Part shown: one piece after another, positions 32,405-40,217 of the stretch | Position numbering within the stretch: position 1 is the first letter of the stretch | How the letters are laid out: each line of letters begins with the position of its first letter | NCBI GenBank assembly: GCA_039934475.1 | Contig: JBDTMC010000009.1 | Location: 1 to 41,073 of the forward strand | DNA from: JBDTMC01 sp039934475 | GTDB lineage: Bacteria; Acidobacteriota; Terriglobia; Bryobacterales; Bryobacteraceae | Direction of reading: 5' to 3' | Length of the DNA: 41,073 nt | The notes under the pieces: generated by a model | Database searches by the model: none | The model's input: only the letters and a program-made list of their open reading frames with translations | What the model was told of the DNA's origin: nothing | Program-made: the position numbers and the translations under genes

Positions 32405-33550
32405 CTATCGAATCGTGTTCGCGAACTGCAGGAACAGGCCGCCGTCGGTGACTACTTTCTCGCCTGTCTGCAGTCCGTTTGCGATGGCCGCCATGCCGTC
32501 CTGTTGTCCCGCCATCGTCACGCTGCGCTGCGCGAACTTGCCCGGCGTCGTTTCCACATAAACCATTGGCTCGTTCTTGTCGTCCCGCAGCACCGCCGAA
32601 ATCGGGACCACCAACATGTTCCGCCGCATTCCCGTATGCACCACCGCATCCACGAACATGTCTTTCTTCAGCAAGCCTCCCGGATTCTGCGTCACAATCC
32701 GAACCGGCGTCGTGCGCGTATTCGGGTCCACCGAACTGCCGATGTACGAAATGGCGCCCTTGAAGGCGTGAGGGAACGACGGATTTGTTTCGTCCACCGG
32801 GTCGCCCTTTTTCACTGCCGGCAGATCGCGATCGAAGATGTGCCCTTGCACCCAAACGGTCGAAACATCGCTGATGGCGAAGCACACCGTCTGTCCTGCC
32901 TGAATCACCATCCCCGGCGAAACCAGCTTCTGAATCACCACGCCGCTGATAGGCGATCGCACGGCCAGTTCCGTACTCACCGGCGATCCCTGCTTCTCTG
33001 CCGCCTCGATATCCTGGCTCGTAATGCCAAAGATGCGCAGCGCCTGCAAGCTGGTCTGCACATCCGTCATGGCGTCGTTGTAGTCCGCCTCGCTGCTCTG
33101 AAAGTCCTTCGCCGCAATCGCGCCGCGGTCGAATAGCTCCTTCATCCGGTCCACGATGCGCTTGTTATAGACCTCACGATTGCGCGCCTTGCGATACGTC
33201 GAAATGCCATTCGCGACGTCCGGACTCGACACATAAAGCAGGGCCTGGTCTTTCTGCACTGGCGTCCCCAGGTCCGCCATAATTCGCGTGATCGGCCCGT
33301 TCACTTGCGTGATCGCCTGCGTCGTGTGGTCAGCATCCCAATCCACAGTGCCGGTGGTTTGGATAGTGATGGACCAGTTGGCAGTTGCTACCTCCACGGT
33401 CTTCAGGTGTGCCACCTGATCGGGCGGCACGCTCAGCAACTCTGGCTGCGCGCTGTTTGCTTCTTGTGGATGCTGCGCCTCCGCCTGCGGGGGCTTGCGG
33501 CACCCTGCCACAATCAAGGCAAGGGCCAATAACAATAGCCGACCACTCAT
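32405..33550 (-). CDS. czcB: Periplasmic adaptor of the metal efflux pump (CzcB/HlyD family), lipoprotein
   Basis: 381 residues. The signal sequence ends in a lipobox LIVAGC (Cys17), so it is a lipoprotein anchored in the inner membrane. Barrel-sandwich and beta-barrel segments follow: VNGPITRIMADLGTPVQKDQALLYV, a helical hairpin about 115-180, then VRSPISGVVIQKLVSPGMVIQAG. It connects the RND pump to the outer-membrane duct. No His-rich N-terminal metal-binding tail of the CzcB type is visible. AGGAGAGG lies nine bases upstream of the ATG. Confidence 0.92.
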   Translation of the reverse strand: MSGRLLLLALALIVAGCRKPPQAEAQHPQEANSAQPELLSVPPDQVAHLKTVEVATANWSITIQTTGTVDWDADHTTQAITQVNGPITRIMADLGTPVQKDQALLYVSSPDVANGISTYRKARNREVYNKRIVDRMKELFDRGAIAAKDFQSSEADYNDAMTDVQTSLQALRIFGITSQDIEAAEKQGSPVSTELAVRSPISGVVIQKLVSPGMVIQAGQTVCFAISDVSTVWVQGHIFDRDLPAVKKGDPVDETNPSFPHAFKGAISYIGSSVDPNTRTTPVRIVTQNPGGLLKKDMFVDAVVHTGMRRNMLVVPISAVLRDDKNEPMVYVETTPGKFAQRSVTMAGQQDGMAAIANGLQTGEKVVTDGGLFLQFANTIR

Positions 33551-33609
33551 GACGAGATACCTCTCCTGATTCCCGTAAGGGAATGTGCTATCGAGCTGTG
33601 GCCGCGCAG

Positions 33610-33867
33610 CTAGAGAGTAGGAGGGGCGCGCGATTCGCCGGAAATGACCAGCGGTGCGTGCGAGGCATTAAGTTTCTGGTCTGCCTTAAGCCATACGGTT
33701 GGCAGAACGGGAGCCAGTAACCACAAGGCCACCGGCTGCAAAGAAGCGATCGGTCCGGCATGGCACAGTGAGCAACAATGCTGTGCGGAATGGTGCCTGT
33801 CAACGCCGGATGGCAGTGCGGTAAGTTGCGCGCACGCCAAGGCGCAGATCAGCAGCAAGACCGCCAC
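33610..33867 (-). CDS. Small exported Cys/His protein heading the efflux operon
   Basis: 85 residues from a GTG at 33867; a TTG at 33912 would give 100 residues. A signal peptide (about 1-13, AVLLLICALACAQ) is followed by a short His/Cys cluster: HHSAQHCCSLCH at 25-36, where Cys32, Cys35 and His36 also make a CxxCH pattern. A second hydrophobic segment (LWLLAPVLPTVWL) follows and the tail is SRAPPTL. It resembles small DUF2946-like envelope proteins that often accompany metal efflux genes, by my recollection. A role as periplasmic metal binder or sensor is inference. It is 59 bases upstream of the adaptor gene on the same strand. No clear ribosome site. Confidence 0.55.
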   Translation of the reverse strand: MAVLLLICALACAQLTALPSGVDRHHSAQHCCSLCHAGPIASLQPVALWLLAPVLPTVWLKADQKLNASHAPLVISGESRAPPTL

Positions 33868-33910
33868 TGCTCGAGGCGGGGAACCCGTTCGAAACGGCGC
33901 GCTGTTGATC

Positions 33911-33920
33911 AATCTAGATT
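33911..33920. promoter_or_regulatory. Palindrome in the divergent gap between efflux operon and PSD1 gene
   Basis: AATCTAGATT is a perfect ten-base palindrome, flanked by TTGATC on the left and CAAAG on the right. It lies in the only control region for both units. A metal-responsive repressor site is possible but ten bases is short. Confidence 0.3.
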
Positions 33921-33976
33921 CAAAGGTACTACAACCGGCCTCGCGGTTGGCGTCGCGTGATAAAATCGCTGCCAAC

Positions 33977-36781
33977 TTGTCTACCAAGGTTTTCTTCCCG
34001 TTCCTGCTCTCCGTCGCGGCTTTCGGCCAGGCGCCGTCGCCCGTGGAAACGAAGGCAACGGCCATCCTCCAGGCCCGCTGCCTCGCCTGTCACGACGCCT
34101 CCACAAAGACCGCCGGCCTCGATCTCACCAGCCTCGAAACAGCGCGCAAGGGCGGCAAGTCCGGACCGGCTCTTATCCCAGGCAACTCTTCGGAAAGCCT
34201 GCTGGCGCGACGAATCGCGGCCGGCCAGATGCCGCCCGGAAATCCCCTCCCCGCCGCCGAACGCACGGCTCTTCTGGAATGGATCGGCGCCGGCGCGCCC
34301 TGGTCCACGCCCATCCAAATCGCGCGCAAGCGCGCCGGCGCTGATTGGTGGTCGCTCCAACCGCTCCGCCCCTCGGGTGCACAAGAGTCGATCGATACCT
34401 TCATTTCCGCCGCCCTCACGAAGAAGGGTCTGCAGTCTTCCCCGCCCGCGGATCGCCGCACCCTCATTCGCCGCGCTACGTTCGACCTGCTGGGCCTGCC
34501 GCCAACGCCGCAAGAGATCGAAGCGTTTCTGAACGACACTAGACCCGATGCGTACGAACGCCTCATTGACCGCCTTCTGGCCTCGCCACACTACGGCGAA
34601 CGCTGGGGCCGCCACTGGCTCGATGTAGCCCGCTTCGGCGAGAGCCATGGTTACGAGCAAAACCACCTTCGTGAGCGCGCCTGGCCCTTCCGTGACTACG
34701 TCATTCGCTCCTTCAACCAGGACAAGCCATTCGCGCAGATGGTGCTCGAACAACTGGCCGGCGATCAGATCGCACCCGGCAATGCAGACATCGAAGTGGC
34801 TACCGGCTTCCTGGTGGCCGGCCCGCACGACACCGTCAAAATCGAGAACATCGAAGGCGAAGTACAGCAGCGCGCCAACGATCTCGACGATATCGTAGCC
34901 ACCACCAGTACGGCTTTTCTCGGGCTCACCGTAGGCTGCGCCCGCTGCCACAACCACAAGTTCGACCCCATTCCCCAGGCCGACTACTATCGCTTGCAAG
35001 CCGTCTTCGCCGGCGTCCAGCACGCCGAGCGCGACCTTGCCACCGATGAGGCAAAGGCCCGTCACCAGGCTTTGCTTGACCCATTGACGAAGGACTTGGA
35101 TTCGGTTAAACAGCGCGTCGAAACCCTCCGCAAGGAAGGTGAACCGCTAGTCGCCGCGCAGCAAGCGGCAATAGACAAGCGCTTCCGGCCGCCAGTGGAT
35201 CCCAAGGGCACCGAGGAGACCTTCGTCCCCCAACGCGTGAAGTTCGTCCGCATGACCATCACCGAGTGCACGCACCGCAGCCCGCCCGCAATCGATGAAG
35301 TCGAGGTATGGACCGCCGGCGCGGCACCGGCCAACGTAGCCCTCGCGTCACGAGGAGCCAAAGTCACCGCTCGCTCCACGCGTTCCACCAATACCGCCAC
35401 CGAAGCCTATCGCGTGGAGAACCTCATCGACGGGCACTACGACCAAACCTGGATCTCAGGCGAGGACGGTAAAGGCCAGTTCACCATTGAGTTGCCTCAA
35501 CCGGAGACGGTCGCTCGCATCGTCTGGTCGCGCGACAAACTCGGCGCGAACGAAGGCCGCTTCACCGGCCAGGTGCCCACCGGCTATGTCATGGAAGGTT
35601 CGCTCGATGACCGTGACTGGAGGCCGCTGGCGGCATCCACAGGCCGCCTTCCCTATGAGAAGAGCGAGCGCGCCGAGTTCTATTTGACGTCCGTGATGTC
35701 TCCCGCCGCGCGCGAAGAGTGGCAGGGCCTGCAGAAGCGCAAGGCTGAGGTGGAGAAGCAGATCGCAGCCGTTCCGAAGCTACCTGCCGCCTACGCCGGT
35801 AAGTTCGCTGAACCGAAGGAGCCGGCGCACATTCTCAAGCGCGGCAACCCGATGGATAAAGGCGATGTAGTGCCGCCCGGCGGGTTGACCGCTCTCAACC
35901 GCCTGCTGCCGCCCTTCGAACTCGACCCCAATGCGCCCGAAGGCCAGCGCCGTCTCGCACTCGCGAAGTGGATCACCGATGACCGCAACGTCCTCACCGC
36001 GCGCGTCATGGCGAACCGCATCTGGCACTATCATTTCGGCAAGGGTCTGGCCGGCACGCCCAGCGACTTCGGGTTCAACGGCGAACAGCCCAGTCATCCC
36101 GAACTGCTCGATTTTCTCGCCCGCCGGTTGCAACAACTCGGCTGGCGCCTCAAGCCGTTCCATCGCGAACTGATGCTCTCGGCCGCCTACCGCCAGTCCA
36201 GCGCGTCGAACGCCGCCGGTCTGGATGCAGATAATGACGACCGGCTGCTATGGCGTTTCCCGCCGCGCCGTTTGGAAGCCGAAGAGGTGCGTGACGCGGT
36301 CCTGTCCGTAAGCGGCAAGCTCAACCCCGCGATGGGAGGCCCCGGCTTCCGCCTCTTCAAATACACCGTGGACAACGTCGCAACGTACCTTCCCGCTGAA
36401 ACATCTTCCGAAGATACATGGCGTCGTGCCGTGTATCAGCAATCCGCGCGATCGGTGAAGGACGATATGCTCGGCACCTTCGATTGCCCGGACTCGTCCC
36501 AGCCCGAACCGAAGCGATTCGTCACGACGACGCCTCTTCAGGCACTGACCATGATGAACAGCCCGTTCGCTGTGGATCAGGCGGAGCGCTTCGCCGAACG
36601 CCTCAAAGCGGAAGCCGGCAACGACGAAACCGCACAAGTGCAGCTCGCCTTTACGCTCGCCTTCGGAAGGCCCCCTAAACCGCAGGAGACCGCCGCCTCG
36701 CGTGAACTCATCCGCCAGCACAACCTGTTCATCTTCTGCCGTGCGTTGCTAAACGCCAACGAGTTTCTCTATGTCATGTAA
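33977..36781 (+). CDS. Planctomycete-type cytochrome c / DUF1549 / DUF1553 protein with discoidin-like insert
   Basis: 934 residues from a TTG at 33977, chosen because STKVFFPFLLSVAAFGQAP is a signal peptide; the open frame extends upstream to 33644 but that overlaps the small efflux gene and has no signal. Order of parts: PSCyt1 with ARCLACHD (Cys35, Cys38, His39, haem c site) and the phrase GQMPPGNPLP; DUF1549 at about 125-330 with LPPTPQEIEAF, HYGERWGRHWLDVARFGES and TVGCARCHNHKFDPI, a second CxxCH; a galactose-binding/discoidin-like domain about 415-550 (ENLIDGHYDQTWISG, TIELPQPETVARIVWS); DUF1553 to the end with ANRIWHYHFGKGL and DFLARRL. Role is unproven, thought to be extracellular oxidation or binding of polysaccharide. 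It overlaps the DUF1501 gene start by 11 bases. Confidence 0.88.
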   Translation: MSTKVFFPFLLSVAAFGQAPSPVETKATAILQARCLACHDASTKTAGLDLTSLETARKGGKSGPALIPGNSSESLLARRIAAGQMPPGNPLPAAERTALLEWIGAGAPWSTPIQIARKRAGADWWSLQPLRPSGAQESIDTFISAALTKKGLQSSPPADRRTLIRRATFDLLGLPPTPQEIEAFLNDTRPDAYERLIDRLLASPHYGERWGRHWLDVARFGESHGYEQNHLRERAWPFRDYVIRSFNQDKPFAQMVLEQLAGDQIAPGNADIEVATGFLVAGPHDTVKIENIEGEVQQRANDLDDIVATTSTAFLGLTVGCARCHNHKFDPIPQADYYRLQAVFAGVQHAERDLATDEAKARHQALLDPLTKDLDSVKQRVETLRKEGEPLVAAQQAAIDKRFRPPVDPKGTEETFVPQRVKFVRMTITECTHRSPPAIDEVEVWTAGAAPANVALASRGAKVTARSTRSTNTATEAYRVENLIDGHYDQTWISGEDGKGQFTIELPQPETVARIVWSRDKLGANEGRFTGQVPTGYVMEGSLDDRDWRPLAASTGRLPYEKSERAEFYLTSVMSPAAREEWQGLQKRKAEVEKQIAAVPKLPAAYAGKFAEPKEPAHILKRGNPMDKGDVVPPGGLTALNRLLPPFELDPNAPEGQRRLALAKWITDDRNVLTARVMANRIWHYHFGKGLAGTPSDFGFNGEQPSHPELLDFLARRLQQLGWRLKPFHRELMLSAAYRQSSASNAAGLDADNDDRLLWRFPPRRLEAEEVRDAVLSVSGKLNPAMGGPGFRLFKYTVDNVATYLPAETSSEDTWRRAVYQQSARSVKDDMLGTFDCPDSSQPEPKRFVTTTPLQALTMMNSPFAVDQAERFAERLKAEAGNDETAQVQLAFTLAFGRPPKPQETAASRELIRQHNLFIFCRALLNANEFLYVM

Positions 36782-38183
36782 GCACTGGCTGGAACGCCGT
36801 GAATTCCTCGCCCACATGGGTGATGGCTTGAAGGGCATCGCCGTGGCCGCCCTCTTGCGCGATCAACATTTGTTGGCCGCCAGCCAGACGCATTTTCCGC
36901 CCAAGGCCAAACGCATCATCCAGATCTTCTGCCCCGGCGCAGTGTCCCAGTTGGATACCTTCGACTACAAGCCGGAACTGGAGAAGCGCAGCGGCCAGCC
37001 ACTGCCCGGCGAAGAGAACGTGGTCACCTTCCAGGGCGCCAACGGCAACTTGATGAAAAGCCCGTTCACCTTCCGCCAGCGCGGCCAGAGCGGCAAGTGG
37101 GTTTCCGATATGCTGCCGAACCTCGGCGAGTTGGTGGACGATATGGCCTTCATCCACTCGCTCACCGCGCGCAGCAACACGCACGGCCCGGGCTGCGTGC
37201 AGATGAACACAGGTTTCATCCTCGAAGGCTTCCCCTCTATGGGAGCGTGGCTTAGCTACGGCTTAGGTACCGAGAATGAGAACCTGCCCGCGTTCGTGGC
37301 AATCCCGGACGTCCGCGGTATCCCGCCCTCGGGTCCCGCGAATTGGACCTCCGGCTTCCTCCCGGCGCAAAACCAGGCCGTGGTGTTCAATGCGGCCGAC
37401 CCCATCCGCAACCTCGAGACGCCGCGTGGCGTGAGCCCGAAGGCCGAACAAGACTCGCGCAGCTTCCTTCGCTATTTGAACGGAGCCCACGCCGAAGAGC
37501 ACCCCGGCGATTCGGATTTGAAAGCGCGTGTCGCTTCTTACGAACTGGCGGCGCGCCTGCAACTCTCCGCGCCGGAAGTCTCCGATCTCAGCCGCGAATC
37601 GAAAGCGACCCGCGACCTCTATGGCTGCGACGATCCCAACCCGCTAGTGGCCGCCTACGCCCAAAACTGCCTGCTGGCGCGCCGCCTGGTGGAGCGCGGC
37701 GTTCGCTTCGTCGAACTGTTCTGCGGCTCGCGCGCCTCCGGCGTCGATGGGCTTCTCAACTGGGACGCGCACAAGACCCTGAAGGCCGACTACGAACGCC
37801 ATTGCCCGGTTCTTGACCGTCCCACGGCCGCTCTCATCAAAGACTTGAAAGCGCGCGGCCTCCTCAAAGACACACTCGTATTGTGGAACACCGAGTTTGG
37901 CCGCATGCCCACACACCAGTCCGGCACGCTCGGCCGCGACCACAACCCGGAAGGTTTCACCGCCTGGATGCTTGGCGCCGGCGTCAAGGGCGGCACCAGC
38001 TATGGCGCGACCGACGAATTCGGCCGCCGCGCGGTGGAGAACGTCTCTACCATCTACGATTTCCACGCCACTGTCTTGCACCTGCTCGGCCTGGATCATG
38101 AGAAGCTGACGTTCTATCACAATGGCATCCGCCGGCGTCTCACCGACGTCCACGGTCACGTCATCCGTGATGTTCTGGCTTGA
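36771..38183 (+). CDS. DUF1501 protein, sulfatase-like fold, Tat-type leader
   Basis: 470 residues. The N-terminus has LERREFLAHMGDGLKGIAVAALL, a twin-arginine plus hydrophobic stretch, so Tat export is likely. DUF1501 motifs follow: IIQIFCPGAVSQLDTFDYKP, HSLTARSNTHGPGCVQMNTG, PAFVAIPDVRG and near the end LWNTEFGRMPTHQSG with GRDHNPEGFTAWMLGAGV, the phosphatase/sulfatase-like metal region. DUF1501 and PSD1 genes form a near-invariant pair in Planctomycetes and many Acidobacteria, suggesting a joint envelope complex. The ATG overlaps the PSD1 stop by 11 bases; the 3' end overlaps the convergent flavoprotein gene by 23 bases. Confidence 0.9.
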   Translation: MSCKHWLERREFLAHMGDGLKGIAVAALLRDQHLLAASQTHFPPKAKRIIQIFCPGAVSQLDTFDYKPELEKRSGQPLPGEENVVTFQGANGNLMKSPFTFRQRGQSGKWVSDMLPNLGELVDDMAFIHSLTARSNTHGPGCVQMNTGFILEGFPSMGAWLSYGLGTENENLPAFVAIPDVRGIPPSGPANWTSGFLPAQNQAVVFNAADPIRNLETPRGVSPKAEQDSRSFLRYLNGAHAEEHPGDSDLKARVASYELAARLQLSAPEVSDLSRESKATRDLYGCDDPNPLVAAYAQNCLLARRLVERGVRFVELFCGSRASGVDGLLNWDAHKTLKADYERHCPVLDRPTAALIKDLKARGLLKDTLVLWNTEFGRMPTHQSGTLGRDHNPEGFTAWMLGAGVKGGTSYGATDEFGRRAVENVSTIYDFHATVLHLLGLDHEKLTFYHNGIRRRLTDVHGHVIRDVLA

Positions 38184-39531
38184 GTTCGAAGATCGTTCCG
38201 GGGCTGAAGCGCCAATCCGGATCCATGCGCCGCTTCACGGCCTTCATCGCCTCGATGTGCTCCGCCGAATACTGAATCGGCAGGAACTTTGCCTTCCGCT
38301 TGCCCAGGCCATGCTCGGCCGCTACGGATCCGCCCAGCTTCACCGATTGGCGCGCCAGCACAGAGAGCTCCGCCGCGGCGCCTTCATACTCCTCTTGCGA
38401 GGTCGGCAACATGTTCACATGCGGATGGGCATCGCCGGCGTGGCCGAAGATGCAGTAGTGGCCGGGCATCACGCGATTCATGCTTTCGCGATAGATAGCC
38501 AGCATCTCACGGTGCTTGTCCACCGGCACTGAGAAATCGGTAGTCAGTGAAGGGAAGCCGTTCTTCAATCGCAATTCCAGGGAGCACTCAGCAAGCGCGT
38601 GGCGGAACTTGCGGAAGTGTTCGCGGTCCGCATCGGTAAACCCGAACCAGCTTTTCTCTTCAAACGCGCCTACGTGCTCCAGGCGCGTCACCCATTCGTC
38701 CACGGCCCCGTCGTCTTCGCAGATCTGCTCGATGATCAAGGCGGACTTCGCCTCTGGGGGAACATCGCGATAACGGCGTTCAATCATTCGCAGCGCCGGC
38801 TCGTCCAACCACTCCAGCATGCGCAGGCCCGGAACGCTGCGCCATGTTTCCAGTGCGCGCAGGCCGGCCTCATCCGAAGGCAGGAAGACAATGCCGTTCA
38901 GCAGCGTTTTGGGAATCGGGAGCAGCCGCACGTCCGCTTCGATCACCACGCCAAGCGTCCCTTCGGCTCCGGTGAAGAGATCGATCCAGTCCATTCCGGG
39001 TCGCAACGGATAGCCGCAGGAATGCTTTTTCGACGCGGGCTGTGGAATGGTCGCCACATCGAAATCGATGGTGTCGCCTCGCCGAACATCCATCACCTCG
39101 CCGTTGGGCAGGGCCATTCGCAAGCGCTCGATCCAACGCCGCGTAGCTCCGTACATAAAGCTCCGCGATCCGCTGGAATTGCAGGAAATGGTTCCACCCA
39201 GGAATGCCATTGTCTCGGTGGGATCCGGAGGGTAAAACTGGCCCTTCGTCTTCGCCGTCGCATGCAGCTCATGCAAGGTCACGCCCGCGCCCACAGTCGC
39301 TTTGCCCTGCTCCACATCCAGGCGGCGGAACTTCTCCATCGAAATCACCCAGCCGCCCTGGGGCACCCTGCCTCCGGTGAGTCCGCTGCCACCGCCGGCG
39401 ATAGTGACCGCCGCGTGTTCGCGCGCCGCTTCGCGCAGCAGTGCCAGTAATTCCGCTTCATCTTGCGGAATGCAGATCCGGTCGGCGTGACCGGTCGCTC
39501 CGCTTGCGTCTTCCAGATAACCCCAGCTCAT
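38161..39531 (-). CDS. FAD-linked oxidase (GlcD / D-lactate dehydrogenase-like)
   Basis: 456 residues. The FAD-binding type 2 (PCMH) domain fills 1-220: VTIAGGGSGLTGGRVPQGGW and LGGTISCNSSGSRSFMYGATRRW bind the cofactor. The C-terminal FAD-oxidase C domain has CIFGHAGDAHPHVNML (metal/substrate His residues) and the ending VAAEHGLGKRKAKFLP. Such enzymes oxidise D-2-hydroxyacids such as D-lactate or glycolate, passing electrons to quinone or other carriers. No glcE/glcF iron-sulfur partners are next to it. The ATG at 39531 follows the DUF2238 gene stop by a single base. Confidence 0.9.
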   Translation of the reverse strand: MSWGYLEDASGATGHADRICIPQDEAELLALLREAAREHAAVTIAGGGSGLTGGRVPQGGWVISMEKFRRLDVEQGKATVGAGVTLHELHATAKTKGQFYPPDPTETMAFLGGTISCNSSGSRSFMYGATRRWIERLRMALPNGEVMDVRRGDTIDFDVATIPQPASKKHSCGYPLRPGMDWIDLFTGAEGTLGVVIEADVRLLPIPKTLLNGIVFLPSDEAGLRALETWRSVPGLRMLEWLDEPALRMIERRYRDVPPEAKSALIIEQICEDDGAVDEWVTRLEHVGAFEEKSWFGFTDADREHFRKFRHALAECSLELRLKNGFPSLTTDFSVPVDKHREMLAIYRESMNRVMPGHYCIFGHAGDAHPHVNMLPTSQEEYEGAAAELSVLARQSVKLGGSVAAEHGLGKRKAKFLPIQYSAEHIEAMKAVKRRMDPDWRFSPGTIFELKPEHHG

Positions 39532-39532
39532 G

Positions 39533-40150
39533 TCAGTTCACGATCTTACTCGAATTCCGCAGGGCGGCGTCGTGCAGGCGGCTGAACAACAGCAGCGCGA
39601 CTGTGGCGCCAATGAGGCAGAACGTCATGTCCCACTGCGTGTCCCAGGTGTCTCCCTGCGTGCCGAGGAAGGCGTCCGCCGCGCCTCCTGTGGCCTTGGC
39701 GGCCGCGAATTCCACCAGTTCGTAGCAGGCGCTGATAGCCATCGGCACACTGAACAGCAGCACTGTACGCAGCAGACCCGGCGGCAGCGTGGTGCGCCGG
39801 ATGAGGACCTCGCGGGTAATCAGCGCCGGGACGAAACCCTGAGCGAAATGCCCGAGGCGGTCGTAATAGTTGCGGTCCAGATGGAATGTGTCCCTGATCC
39901 AGTTGAACAGCGGCATCTCCGCATACGTGTAGTGCCCGCCCACCATGAGGATTGTCGCGTGGAGCGCAATGATCACATAAAGGAAATTCGTGAAGAGGAA
40001 ACGCGGATAGAGCAGCACCAGCGTAGGAATGCCAATCAGCACCGGCACCACTTCCAGAAACCACGTGAACCAATCGTGACAGCCGATTGCGGACCATAAC
40101 AGCACGGCAGCAACGGCCGCCAGTAGTCCTCCTGGTACACGATGAGTCAT
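39533..40150 (-). CDS. DUF2238 (YjdF-like) membrane protein
   Basis: 205 residues with about six hydrophobic helices (LLAAVAAVLLWSAIG, VVPVLIGIPTLVLLY, FLYVIIALHATILMVG and three more). The DUF2238 signature HYTYAEMPLFNW and YYDRLGHFAQGFVPA, then AISACYELVEF and GDTWDTQWDM, is complete. The family's role is unknown. It precedes the flavoprotein gene by one base, so both are probably transcribed together. A 19-base inverted repeat lies 20 bases upstream of its ATG. Confidence 0.88.
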   Translation of the reverse strand: MTHRVPGGLLAAVAAVLLWSAIGCHDWFTWFLEVVPVLIGIPTLVLLYPRFLFTNFLYVIIALHATILMVGGHYTYAEMPLFNWIRDTFHLDRNYYDRLGHFAQGFVPALITREVLIRRTTLPPGLLRTVLLFSVPMAISACYELVEFAAAKATGGAADAFLGTQGDTWDTQWDMTFCLIGATVALLLFSRLHDAALRNSSKIVN

Positions 40151-40169
40151 ACCGTTATGTTGACATTAC

Positions 40170-40188
40170 TTTCGACAAAGCGTCGAAA
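40170..40188. promoter_or_regulatory. Inverted repeat, likely operator, in divergent gap
   Basis: TTTCGAC (40170-40176), AAAGC, GTCGAAA (40182-40188): perfect seven-base arms with a five-base centre. A consensus -35 TTGACA (40160-40165) on the plus strand lies just before it, and the repeat covers where the matching -10 would fall; no good -10 is seen. It is suited to repress both divergent genes. The regulator is unknown. Confidence 0.5.
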
Positions 40189-40217
40189 TCCGGCGCGGAA
40201 TGAAATAAAGTATAGGT

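Noticed and set aside
31778..33136. 452-residue plus-strand frame across the czcA/czcB genes
   Set aside because: Rich in Arg/His with no motifs; antisense shadow of two genes with strong motifs.
33644..33976. N-terminal extension of the PSD1 gene from 33644
   Set aside because: It would place 111 residues without a signal ahead of a clear signal peptide and overlaps the small efflux gene on the other strand.
33868..34065. Longer version of the small minus-strand efflux protein from 34065
   Set aside because: The extension runs antisense through the PSD1 signal and cytochrome region and pushes the signal peptide inward.
33929..35065. 378-residue minus-strand frame opposite PSD1
   Set aside because: Antisense shadow; Gly/Val-rich low-information sequence.
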